Origin: Collinsella sp.
GTDB taxonomy: Bacteria > Actinomycetota > Coriobacteriia > Coriobacteriales > Coriobacteriaceae
Direction: 5' to 3'
Assembly (NCBI GenBank): GCA_020025115.1
Contig: JAHHSP010000061.1
Span: forward strand, 1-7,067
DNA: 7,067 bases
The notes below the pieces were generated by a model. The model saw only the letters and a list, made by a program, of their open reading frames with translations, searched no databases and was not told the DNA's origin. Shown here piece after piece: positions 1 to 5,257 of this stretch. Within the stretch, counting starts at the first letter, position 1. Each line of letters begins with the position of its first letter. The translations under genes were made by a program, and so were the position numbers.

Positions 1-1233
1 GGCCATGTCGGCCCCCAGGATGGCCGCGTCCACGGAGGCCGAAATCTTGGCGGCGCAACTCGCTTTGGCGCCGTCGCACACGATGCCTCCCACGTTGCCG
101 AGCGTGTTGACGATGGTCGCGCCCACCTGCTCGCGCGAACCGCCGCGCATCCACTCGATGGCCGCCCCCACTCCGCATCCGGCGCAAACCACACCGCAGA
201 AAGCAGAAAGGGCGCCGATGTAGCTCTTCACGTGGATCGCCACCAGATCGGACAGGGCAAGGGCGCGCAGCAGGCGGTCTCCCTCTACGCCCAGGTCCTC
301 GGCATACGTGGCGACGGGCATGGCGCAGGTGATCCCCTGGTTGCCCGATCCGCACACGATCGCCACCGGCAGGGCGCAGCCGCTCATGCGGGCATCCGAA
401 CCGGCGGCCGCGCGAGCACGGGCACGGGACGCCACATCATCGCCCCGCGTGGCGATAAGCGTTCGCCCAACCTCCGCACCCCACGCGTTTTCCAAGCCCT
501 CATCCGAGATGGCCGTGTTGAGCGAGAGCTGCCGCTCGAGTGACTCCCGTGCCCCGGAGATGTCACCGCGCTCGACGAAGTCGAGAATGACGCCGAGGGT
601 GAGCCCCTCCAGCGGCTTGGGCGCGACGGAGGAGCGGTCCTCCACGGCCCGCGACGCCCCCATGAGCGCGCATGTGCCCGAACAGGAGTCCTCCACATCG
701 CCGCCGCGGGCGGCGGGGCACAGACGATCTGCCGGGACTCCATCGCGCGTGCAGCGGACGACGTTGGTATGGTGCTCGGAAATCGCCACCTCGGATACGT
801 GCCCCATGGCGTGCGCCTTGATTTCGATATAGAGGTTCGGCACGCCCTCGACGAGCGTCACCTCGCAATAGCCCTCCCGTTCGAGCAGTGCGCGCGCAGC
901 TGCGATATCCGCCTCGCAAACACCCTCGAGGACCTCGAGGGCCGCGGAGGCATCGCCACCCACCGCACCGAGCACGGCGGCGGCCTCGACACCGCGCATA
1001 CCGTCGGAGTTGGGGACGGTGACGCTCTTGACGTTCTTGATGATGTTGCCCGAGCAGGCGACCTCGATCGACTCGGGCTCACAGCCCAGCACGAGACGGG
1101 CGAGCGCGGCGGCGTAGGCCACCGCGATGGGCTCGGTGCAGCCGAGCGCGCAGATCAGCTCGGAATTCAACAATTCGCACAGCGCTCGGTCACGCTGGCC
1201 GAGCGTCATGTCGGTCACATTCTTGACATCCAC
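1..1233 (-). CDS. L-cysteine desulfidase / UPF0597 (YhaM/CyuA) family protein, 3' end cut by window
   Basis: The 411 codons visible here resemble the UPF0597/CyuA (YhaM) family, which is related to the alpha chain of iron-sulfur L-serine dehydratase. Characterised members split L-cysteine into pyruvate, ammonia and sulfide with a [4Fe-4S] cluster in the cytoplasm. The N-terminal GCTEP motif is at residues 31-35; its Cys32 matches the catalytic cysteine of the archaeal enzyme. C346, C386 and C393 (the last two in CDGAKASC) match the spacing of the cluster ligands known from that enzyme. CGSGNQG at 294-300 is another family motif. The start is GTG at 1233, because AAAGGGG (1240-1246) lies 6 nt upstream. 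The frame stays open to base 1, so about 15-25 C-terminal residues are probably missing. The gene follows the ndk terminator and likely has its own promoter. Serine dehydratase activity is a possible alternative; the family call is firm, the substrate is not. Confidence 0.9.
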   Translation of the reverse strand, partial: MDVKNVTDMTLGQRDRALCELLNSELICALGCTEPIAVAYAAALARLVLGCEPESIEVACSGNIIKNVKSVTVPNSDGMRGVEAAAVLGAVGGDASAALEVLEGVCEADIAAARALLEREGYCEVTLVEGVPNLYIEIKAHAMGHVSEVAISEHHTNVVRCTRDGVPADRLCPAARGGDVEDSCSGTCALMGASRAVEDRSSVAPKPLEGLTLGVILDFVERGDISGARESLERQLSLNTAISDEGLENAWGAEVGRTLIATRGDDVASRARARAAAGSDARMSGCALPVAIVCGSGNQGITCAMPVATYAEDLGVEGDRLLRALALSDLVAIHVKSYIGALSAFCGVVCAGCGVGAAIEWMRGGSREQVGATIVNTLGNVGGIVCDGAKASCAAKISASVDAAILGADMA

Positions 1234-1270
1234 GGCGGTCCCCTTTCGGTGTGTCCTTCAGCTGCCTCCA

Positions 1271-1279
1271 AGTGTAGCA
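1271..1279 (-). promoter_or_regulatory. Extended -10 promoter candidate for the desulfidase gene
   Basis: On the minus strand TGC-TACACT fits an extended -10 element (TGn plus a 4/6 match to TATAAT). It would start transcription near 1264, about 30 nt before the GTG start and upstream of the AAAGGGG site. No convincing -35 is visible. It lies just after the ndk terminator, where a promoter is expected. Confidence 0.4.
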
Positions 1280-1302
1280 GCCCGCGTTCCCCTTCCCATG
1301 GA

Positions 1303-1336
1303 AACGCGGCTCGACCTTCAGAGGCCGAACCGCGTT
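1303..1336 (-). terminator. Terminator hairpin after ndk
   Basis: A 15-bp stem (1322-1336 with 1303-1317) with a 4-nt loop lies 30 nt past the ndk stop. In minus-strand RNA it has 13 Watson-Crick and two G-U pairs. On the plus strand those two positions become C-A mismatches, so the fold is tuned for the ndk transcript. The U-run after it is short (UUU then CC), so termination may be imperfect. Confidence 0.65.
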
Positions 1337-1366
1337 GTAGGGGGGCGTATCAGACGGTCGTCGCGC

Positions 1367-1774
1367 CTAGCCGAAGAAGCGCTCGATCTCGATGGCGGCG
1401 TTTTCCAGGGAGTCGGAACCGTGAATGATGTTTGCGTTCACATCGACGGCAAAGTCGCCGCGGATCGTACCGGGGGCGGCGACCTGCGGGTCCGTGGCGC
1501 CCATCAGGGTCCGCATCTTGCCCACGGCCGAAAGGCCGGACACTACCATCTTCACCACGGGACCGCTCGTCATGAACCCGACGAGGTCCGCGAAGAACGG
1601 CTTATCGGCGAGATGGGCGTAATGGACCTTGACCAGTTCCTCGTCAAGCTCGCACTTTTCCATTTTCTCGATGGTGAGTCCGCTGCGCTCGATGCGGTCG
1701 ATGATGAGGCCGGTCTTGCGGTCGCGGACGGCATCGGGCTTGATCATGATGAAAGTCTTCTCGATATCTGCCAC
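1367..1774 (-). CDS. ndk: Nucleoside diphosphate kinase
   Basis: This 135-residue protein transfers the gamma phosphate from ATP to other (d)NDPs through a phospho-histidine, maintaining cytoplasmic NTP and dNTP pools. Visible family features are the N-terminal TFIMIKPDAV (Lys12), FMTSGPVVKMVV (67-78), LMGATDP (90-96), the GTIRGDFAVD segment (102-111) and the active-site NIIHGSDS with catalytic His118. The length matches the family (about 135-145). I chose GTG at 1774 because AAAGGGG lies 5 nt upstream. A TTG at 1789 would add five residues but sits at the edge of that ribosome site. A 178-bp gap separates it from argH with no clear terminator between, so it may have its own promoter or receive read-through from argGH. 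It ends at a strong hairpin. Identity is very secure. Confidence 0.97.
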   Translation of the reverse strand: MADIEKTFIMIKPDAVRDRKTGLIIDRIERSGLTIEKMEKCELDEELVKVHYAHLADKPFFADLVGFMTSGPVVKMVVSGLSAVGKMRTLMGATDPQVAAPGTIRGDFAVDVNANIIHGSDSLENAAIEIERFFG

Positions 1775-1888
1775 GGGATCCCCTTTCAATGGGAGGGCTG
1801 GAAGCGCGCCTTGCGCGTCTCATGTTCGCTACGCCATGGTACCCAAAGCGCAAGGACGGAAAACCGCGTTTCGCCAAAGGGCTCGGCT

Positions 1889-1898
1889 GAAACGTTTC
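1889..1898. promoter_or_regulatory. Palindrome GAAACGTTTC upstream of ndk, operator-like
   Basis: A perfect 10-bp palindrome centred on CG lies about 115 bp before the ndk start, in the argH-ndk gap. LacI/PurR-type regulators typically bind palindromes with an AACGTT core, so it may be an operator for ndk. No clear -35/-10 pair was found nearby. A single 10-bp palindrome could be chance. Confidence 0.3.
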
Positions 1899-1952
1899 CT
1901 CATGCGAACATACACCGCTCGCCCACGAAACCACCATCATCGGGGCGCCCCA

Positions 1953-3380
1953 TCAGACGCCCTCCCCCATGGGGACGAGGGGCGCAATCCCCTCGAGGAA
2001 CGCCTCGTCCGAGTCGAGGGATGCCCGAACCGAGCGCATCTGCTCCCTCACGGCGGAGGGAGACGTCCCTCCCGTCGTCGTGCGCGCGCCGACGATCGCA
2101 TCGATATCGAGAGACGAGACGATATCCGGTCCGAACAGGGGGCTCGCCTCCTGAAATGCGGCGAGGGGCAGGTCGTCGAGCCGGCATCCGCGCTCCTCGC
2201 ACGCGAGCACCAGGTGCCCGACGACCTCGTGCGCCTCGCGAAACGGCATGCCCTTCTTGGCGAGGTAGTCGGCGACGTCCGTCGCCGCGAGATGCCCGAT
2301 CCCACAGGCCGCGCGCATGACCTCGGCGTTGAACGTGCACGTGGACACCATCCCCGCCATGACGGCGAGGCTTTGGGAGAGCGTGCGGGCGGAATCGAGC
2401 ATGCCGCCCTTGTCCTCCTGCAAATCCTTGTTGTATGCCAGGGGCAACCCCTTGCACGTCACCAGCAGCTGGAGGAGATTGCCGTAGACACGGCCCGTCT
2501 TTCCACGGATGAGCTCCGCAAAATCGGGGTTCTTCTTTTGGGGCATGATCGAAGACCCCGTTGAGAATGCGTCGGAAAGGGTGATGTAGCCGAACTCCGA
2601 GCTGCTCCACAACACGATTTCCTCGGCGAGGCGGGAGAGGTGCATGGCCATGGTCGAACATGCGAAATGCAGATCCAAGATGAAATCTCGATCAGAGACC
2701 GCATCGAGGGAGTTGCAGATGACTCGAGAGAACCCCATCTCGCGCGAGGCGGCGGCGCGATCGAGCGGATACGTGGTACCGGCGAGCGCCGCGGCGCCCA
2801 GCGGAGATGCATCGGCGGCTTCGAAGGCCGCGGTCAACCGATGGAAATCGCGTTCGAACATCCAATAGTAGGCGAGCAGGTGGTGCTGGAGGAGAACGGG
2901 CTGCGCATGCTGAAGATGCGTCATGCCCGGCAAGACCACACCCTCGTTATCGAGGGCGGCCCCGACCAGGGCCTCGCGCAAATGCAAATTGGCCTGCATG
3001 AGATCGTGGGAGAGGGCCTTGGCGGCAAGCCGTGCATCGGTTGCAACCTGGTCGTTGCGCGAGCGCCCGGTATGCAGGCGCTTGCCCGCCTCTCCTATAC
3101 GGCGCGTGAGCTCCCCTTCGATCGCCATGTGGATGTCCTCGTCCTCGATATGGAAGGGGAACGTCCCGGCATCGATCTCCCCCTCGATATCGGCGAGGCC
3201 ACCAACTATGGCATTGCAATCCCCCTGGGAAATGACGCCCTGCTTGGCGAGCATGCGCGCATGCGCCTTCGAACCCGCGATATCCTGCTTGTACAGATAC
3301 TTGTCGACCGGCAACGACGCGCCGAATTCCTGCGTGGAAACAGCGACGCCCTCCCTGAACCGTCCGCCCCAAAGCGCCAT
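1953..3380 (-). CDS. argH: Argininosuccinate lyase
   Basis: This 475-residue enzyme cleaves argininosuccinate to arginine and fumarate, the last step of arginine synthesis. It begins with the typical MALWGGRF. TGRSRNDQ is at 104-111, GMTHLQHAQP at 152-161, and the fumarase/aspartase superfamily signature GSSIMPQKKNPD at 275-286, whose serine loop holds the catalytic base. The family's usual length is about 460. The frame is open further upstream to 3455, but ATG at 3380 matches the family N-terminus and has AAAGGA 9 nt before it; a TTG two codons earlier is a weaker option. It follows argG by 99 nt containing two hairpins and is almost certainly cotranscribed with it. The stop TGA is followed almost at once by the palindrome GGGGCGCCCC (1942-1951), which has no U-tract. 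Confidence 0.97.
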   Translation of the reverse strand: MALWGGRFREGVAVSTQEFGASLPVDKYLYKQDIAGSKAHARMLAKQGVISQGDCNAIVGGLADIEGEIDAGTFPFHIEDEDIHMAIEGELTRRIGEAGKRLHTGRSRNDQVATDARLAAKALSHDLMQANLHLREALVGAALDNEGVVLPGMTHLQHAQPVLLQHHLLAYYWMFERDFHRLTAAFEAADASPLGAAALAGTTYPLDRAAASREMGFSRVICNSLDAVSDRDFILDLHFACSTMAMHLSRLAEEIVLWSSSEFGYITLSDAFSTGSSIMPQKKNPDFAELIRGKTGRVYGNLLQLLVTCKGLPLAYNKDLQEDKGGMLDSARTLSQSLAVMAGMVSTCTFNAEVMRAACGIGHLAATDVADYLAKKGMPFREAHEVVGHLVLACEERGCRLDDLPLAAFQEASPLFGPDIVSSLDIDAIVGARTTTGGTSPSAVREQMRSVRASLDSDEAFLEGIAPLVPMGEGV

Positions 3381-3422
3381 CCTCAACCATCCTTTCCGCG
3401 GTAACCCGCCTCGACCGCATTC

Positions 3423-3451
3423 GCCGCACAGGGGACTTCCCCCTGTGCGGC
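3423..3451 (-). promoter_or_regulatory. Intercistronic hairpin between argG and argH
   Basis: A perfect 12-bp GC-rich inverted repeat (3423-3434 with 3440-3451) with a 5-nt loop sits between the argG stop and the argH ribosome site. No U-run follows on the minus strand, so it is unlikely to be an intrinsic terminator. Possible roles are protecting the argG 3' end or partly lowering argH expression; neither is shown by the sequence. Confidence 0.55.
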
Positions 3452-3463
3452 CCATCCCCCCAC

Positions 3464-3480
3464 ATGCCCCATGCGGGCAT
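3464..3480 (-). repeat. Small inverted repeat at the argG stop codon
   Basis: ATGCCC (3464-3469) and GGGCAT (3475-3480) can form a 6-bp stem with a 5-nt loop that starts at the last base of the argG TGA. It stacks upstream of the larger 3423-3451 hairpin in the same mRNA. It is weak on its own. Confidence 0.3.
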
Positions 3481-4784
3481 CAGCAATTCAGCGCACGGCC
3501 CACGGCGCGGGTGCCGGGCGCGCCGTGCAGGGCGTCGACAGTCGGGGCCGCCGACGCACCCCCCTTCAGACAGGCGGCCTCCCTCATCGCCCACGTCTTG
3601 ATCGAGAGCCCCTGGATGTCGATGAAACCCTTCGCCGCCTTCTGGTCGAACGCCTCGTCGTTCTCATAGGTGGCGAGCGCTTGATCGTACAGGGCATATG
3701 CGCTCTTGCGACCGGCGACCGTGCATCCGCCCTTGTACAGCTTGAGCCTCACCGTGCCGGTCACGGCATGCTGCGTGGCGGCCATGAACGCGTCGAGCGC
3801 CTGCTTGAAGGGGCTGAACCAGCGCCCGTTGTAAACCTGATCCGCCCAGAGCTGCTCGAGGGCGAGCTTGTGATGAAGCACGTCGCGCTCCAAACACAAA
3901 TCCTCGAGCGCCTTGTGCGCCTGAATGAGTGCGAGCCCGGCCGGGACCTCATAACATTCGCGGGACTTCAGTCCGACATAGCGGTTCTCGATCATGTCGA
4001 TCCGGCCATACCCGCACGAACCGGCGATGACGTTGAGCTTGGCGACGAGCTCGGACAGTGGCAGCTCCTCGCCGTCGAGGCTCACGGGCACGCCCTCGGC
4101 GAACCCGACCTCCACATACGTCGGGATATCGGGCGTGTCAACCGGGTCGGCGGTGATCGTCCAGATGTCCGCCGGGGGCTCCACCCACGGATCCTCGAGC
4201 GCACCGGCCTCGATGGCGCGGCCCCACAGATTATCATCGATGGAATAGGGCTTCTCGATGCTCTGGCATACCGGCACGCCGTGCTTCTCCGCATACGCGA
4301 TCTCGTCGGGGCGCATGCCGAGATCCCATTCCCGCACCGGGGCGATGACCCTGAGCGAGGGGTCGAGCGCCGTGATGGAGGTCTCAAAGCGCACCTGATC
4401 GTTGCCCTTGCCCGTGCAACCGTGGGCAACGCAGGCGGCACCGTGCCTATGGGCCACCTCGACGAGGTGCTTCGAGATCAGCGGGCGGGAAAGCGCGGAG
4501 AGCAAGGGGTACTTGTTCTCATACATGGCGTTGGCGGCCAGGGCGCGGGCGATGTACTCGGAGGCGAACTCCTCCGTCATGTCGACCACTTCGACGGCGA
4601 CGCACCCGAGCATCCGTGCCTTTTCGGCGACCTTCTCGAGGCCGTCGTGCTCCTGGCCCACGTTGCCCAGCATGGCGATGACGTCGAGGCCCATCTCGTT
4701 TTGCAGCCACTTGATGCACACAGAGGTATCCAGACCTCCGGAGTACGCGAGGACGACCTTTTCCTTTGGCTCTTGAGTGTTCAT
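3480..4784 (-). CDS. argG: Argininosuccinate synthase
   Basis: This 434-residue enzyme joins citrulline and aspartate using ATP to give argininosuccinate. The N-type ATP-pyrophosphatase loop AYSGGLDTS is at 13-21, YPLLSALSRPLI at 92-103, HGCTGKGNDQVRFE at 121-134 and SIDDNLWGRAIE at 181-192. These place it clearly in the ArgG family. Residues 1 to about 403 cover the whole usual length (about 400). Residues 404-434 form an Ala/Gly-rich tail ending RALNC that I do not recognise, possibly from loss of an earlier stop. The ATG at 4784 has AAAGGATGA as ribosome site. The start region can be masked by an upstream repeat (see 4784-4839). The gene heads the argGH unit, and its long leader carries an arginine-rich ORF and a terminator, implying control by arginine supply. 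Confidence 0.97.
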   Translation of the reverse strand: MNTQEPKEKVVLAYSGGLDTSVCIKWLQNEMGLDVIAMLGNVGQEHDGLEKVAEKARMLGCVAVEVVDMTEEFASEYIARALAANAMYENKYPLLSALSRPLISKHLVEVAHRHGAACVAHGCTGKGNDQVRFETSITALDPSLRVIAPVREWDLGMRPDEIAYAEKHGVPVCQSIEKPYSIDDNLWGRAIEAGALEDPWVEPPADIWTITADPVDTPDIPTYVEVGFAEGVPVSLDGEELPLSELVAKLNVIAGSCGYGRIDMIENRYVGLKSRECYEVPAGLALIQAHKALEDLCLERDVLHHKLALEQLWADQVYNGRWFSPFKQALDAFMAATQHAVTGTVRLKLYKGGCTVAGRKSAYALYDQALATYENDEAFDQKAAKGFIDIQGLSIKTWAMREAACLKGGASAAPTVDALHGAPGTRAVGRALNC

Positions 4785-4833
4785 GGACTCATCCTTTCAC
4801 GATGCCTTGATGCAGTGGAAATGGGTGAGTCCA
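4784..4833 (-). promoter_or_regulatory. Helix masking the argG SD-start region
   Basis: The minus-strand RNA has TGGACTCA (4833-4826) and TGAGTCCA (4791-4784), a perfect 8-bp inverted repeat separated by 34 nt. The second arm covers the end of the ribosome site, the spacer and the A of the argG ATG. Forming this helix should hinder initiation. The first arm is also part of the 13-bp arm at 4827-4839, so the two pairings exclude each other. The repeat is read directly; its regulatory role is inferred. Confidence 0.5.
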
Positions 4834-4843
4834 ACCGATGCGA

Positions 4844-4864
4844 AGGTGCCCCGGGGTCGCACCT
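4844..4864 (-). repeat. 6-bp hairpin in argG leader
   Basis: AGGTGC and GCACCT form a 6-bp stem with a 9-nt loop; a further C-G/G-C step follows across one mismatch. It lies inside the long-range helix, just before its 3' arm. There is no U-tract. Confidence 0.4.
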
Positions 4865-4872
4865 GCGTCGGC

Positions 4873-4899
4873 GCGCATCGCGAGTCGCATGCGATGCGC
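4873..4899 (-). repeat. 9-bp hairpin in argG leader
   Basis: GCGCATCGC and GCGATGCGC form a perfect 9-bp stem with a 9-nt loop. It lies just downstream of the terminator U-tract, inside the long-range helix. It has no U-tract of its own and probably serves as a structural arm of the read-through RNA. Confidence 0.5.
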
Positions 4900-4906
4900 C
4901 CCTATG

Positions 4907-4928
4907 AAAAATCCGCCTCTCGGCGGAT
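4907..4928 (-). terminator. Intrinsic terminator in the argG leader (attenuator)
   Basis: In minus-strand RNA AUCCGCC-GAGA-GGCGGAU is followed directly by more U, giving a 7-bp GC-rich stem, tetraloop and a U5 run of which the first U is paired. It lies 68 nt after the leader ORF stop and 122 nt before the argG ATG. A terminator here would block argGH, so it must be conditional or partial. This is the expected place for a leader-peptide attenuator. Confidence 0.8.
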
Positions 4929-4959
4929 GTTCCCTTGACGATATCGGTTGGACTCCGTG

Positions 4960-4977
4960 TGAAGGCCCGAGCCTTCA
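4960..4977 (-). repeat. 7-bp hairpin between leader ORF and terminator
   Basis: TGAAGGC-TCGG-GCCTTCA is a perfect 7-bp stem with a tetraloop. It lies 19 nt past the leader stop codon. It could be a pause hairpin or simply a spacer in the attenuator. Its loop side CTCGG (4971-4967) could also pair with CCGAG in the terminator arm over 5 bp. Confidence 0.5.
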
Positions 4978-4987
4978 TGCGACCAGA

Positions 4988-5007
4988 GACAACGAATTAT
5001 CGTCGTC
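4988..5007 (-). promoter_or_regulatory. Hairpin over the terminal Arg codons of the leader (1:2 arm candidate)
   Basis: GACGACGA (5007-5000) pairs with UCGUUGUC (4995-4988) over 8 bp with one G-U and a UAAU loop formed largely by the stop codon. The left arm is made of the Arg codons, so a ribosome stalled there would prevent it. The right arm plus the next bases (4989-4982) can instead pair with GCCGAGA of the terminator (4924-4918), with one bulge and one wobble. This would be the 1:2 versus 2:3 choice of an attenuator. The alternative is only moderately stable by eye. Confidence 0.45.
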
Positions 5008-5110
5008 GGGAGATTGCGCGCTGGCGTCGGGAGGCCGTATCGGCGGTATTCTGGCGGGACATGTCGGCGGCGGTCGCCTTGCCCTCATATGTAGCCAGAA
5101 GCTGTGCCAC
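4997..5110 (-). CDS. Putative arginine-rich leader peptide of argGH
   Basis: This 37-residue ORF starts at GTG (5110) with GAGGGG (5121-5126) 10 nt upstream and ends at TAA. An in-frame ATG sits at residue 17 but lacks a good ribosome site. Residues 1-18 contain no arginine. Residues 19-37 contain seven (R19, R28, R29, R31, R35-R37), ending RRQRAISRRR. The last three codons are CGA-CGA-CGA, followed at once by the stop. Four of the seven Arg codons are CGA. A run of the pathway's end-product amino acid just before a conditional terminator is the hallmark of trp, his, leu and thr leader peptides. I infer that slow decoding at low charged tRNA-Arg favours argGH expression. The peptide itself probably has no other job. 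It could be a chance ORF, but its position, ribosome site and terminator together argue against that. Confidence 0.65.
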   Translation of the reverse strand: MAQLLATYEGKATAADMSRQNTADTASRRQRAISRRR

Positions 5111-5136
5111 GGTCGCCCATCCCCTCAAAATCCGAC

Positions 5137-5157
5137 AGCGCCAATCATTGGTTCGCT
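5137..5157. promoter_or_regulatory. Dyad overlapping the likely leader start site
   Basis: CCAAT-C-ATTGG (5141-5151) is a perfect 5-bp dyad around one base, flanked by AGCG (5137-5140) and CGCT (5154-5157), making a 21-bp imperfect palindrome. It spans the expected transcription start of the argG leader, a common place for a repressor operator. It does not match the ArgR boxes I know. Confidence 0.35.
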
Positions 5158-5186
5158 ATAGTAATCTAAAGTACGCGCTCGATCAC
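5158..5186 (-). promoter_or_regulatory. Candidate promoter of the argG leader
   Basis: On the minus strand GTGATC (5186-5181, 3/6 to TTGACA) and TACTAT (5163-5158, 4/6 to TATAAT) are 17 nt apart, in the most AT-rich stretch between the transporter and argG. The start would be near 5151, about 40 nt before the leader GTG. The match is weak, so the exact position is uncertain. Confidence 0.35.
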
Positions 5187-5195
5187 TCGGAATTT

Positions 5196-5208
5196 TCGAA
5201 TATTTCGA
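5196..5208. promoter_or_regulatory. Dyad TCGAA-TAT-TTCGA upstream of the leader promoter
   Basis: Perfect 5-bp arms around a 3-bp centre lie about 10 bp upstream of the -35 candidate, at the foot of the transporter-end hairpin. It could be a regulator site for the argG promoter. It is only loosely similar to AT-rich ARG boxes. Confidence 0.25.
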
Positions 5209-5241
5209 CCCTGTTTCTCAAATTGATAAGAAACAGGGTCG
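5206..5241 (-). terminator. Strong hairpin after the ABC transporter operon
   Basis: A perfect 13-bp stem (5229-5241 with 5206-5218) with a 10-nt loop begins 16 nt after the ATPase stop. No U-run follows on either strand; minus-strand RNA continues AAAUAUUCG. It may be a U-less terminator, as proposed in some actinobacteria, or a 3'-end stabiliser. Either would separate the transporter from argGH. Confidence 0.55.
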
Positions 5242-5257
5242 TAAGAATACAGGAGCT

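Larger units (their letters stand above)
4827..4955 (-). repeat. Perfect 13-bp long-range inverted repeat enclosing the terminator
   Basis: GAGTCCAACCGAT (minus strand 4955-4943) is exactly complementary to ATCGGTTGGACTC (4839-4827). The 103 nt between them hold the terminator and two hairpins. A chance perfect 13-mer at this spacing is unlikely. In RNA it would act as a closing stem, formed only on transcripts that pass the terminator, and would take the 3' arm away from the argG start region. Confidence 0.7.
4785..5150 (-). promoter_or_regulatory. argG leader: candidate arginine attenuator
   Basis: The roughly 350 nt before argG contain, in transcript order, an Arg-rich short ORF (5110-4997), a hairpin over its last codons (5007-4988), a 7-bp hairpin (4977-4960), one arm of a long-range helix (4955-4943), an intrinsic terminator (4928-4907), two further hairpins (4899-4873 and 4864-4844), the other long-range arm (4839-4827) and a start-masking helix. 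This order fits a transcription attenuator with a possible second step at translation. The elements are seen; the mechanism is inferred from known trp/his/leu leaders. Confidence 0.6.

Noticed and set aside
1772..1789. Upstream TTG start for ndk
   Set aside because: It would add five residues and sits at the ribosome site; the GTG at 1774 has correct SD spacing and family length.
1127..2320. Long plus-strand open frame (397 codons) across ndk and argH
   Set aside because: Arg/Pro-rich composition with no recognisable domain, crossing two secure minus-strand genes, an intergenic gap and a terminator.
4844..4870. Possible T-box riboswitch sequence in the leader (AGGTGCGACCCCGG)
   Set aside because: It only vaguely resembles the conserved T-box element, lies after the terminator instead of before it, and no Stem I features were seen.
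3471..4907. 478-codon open frame on the plus strand, longer than argG itself
   Set aside because: It is antisense to argG in a GC-rich gene, where the opposite frame stays open by codon bias. It has no family motif and the minus-strand ArgG is unmistakable.
5187..5208. Possible ArgR (ARG box) operator
   Set aside because: AT-rich and partly palindromic, but it lacks the TGAAT/ATTCA half sites; kept only as an unassigned dyad.
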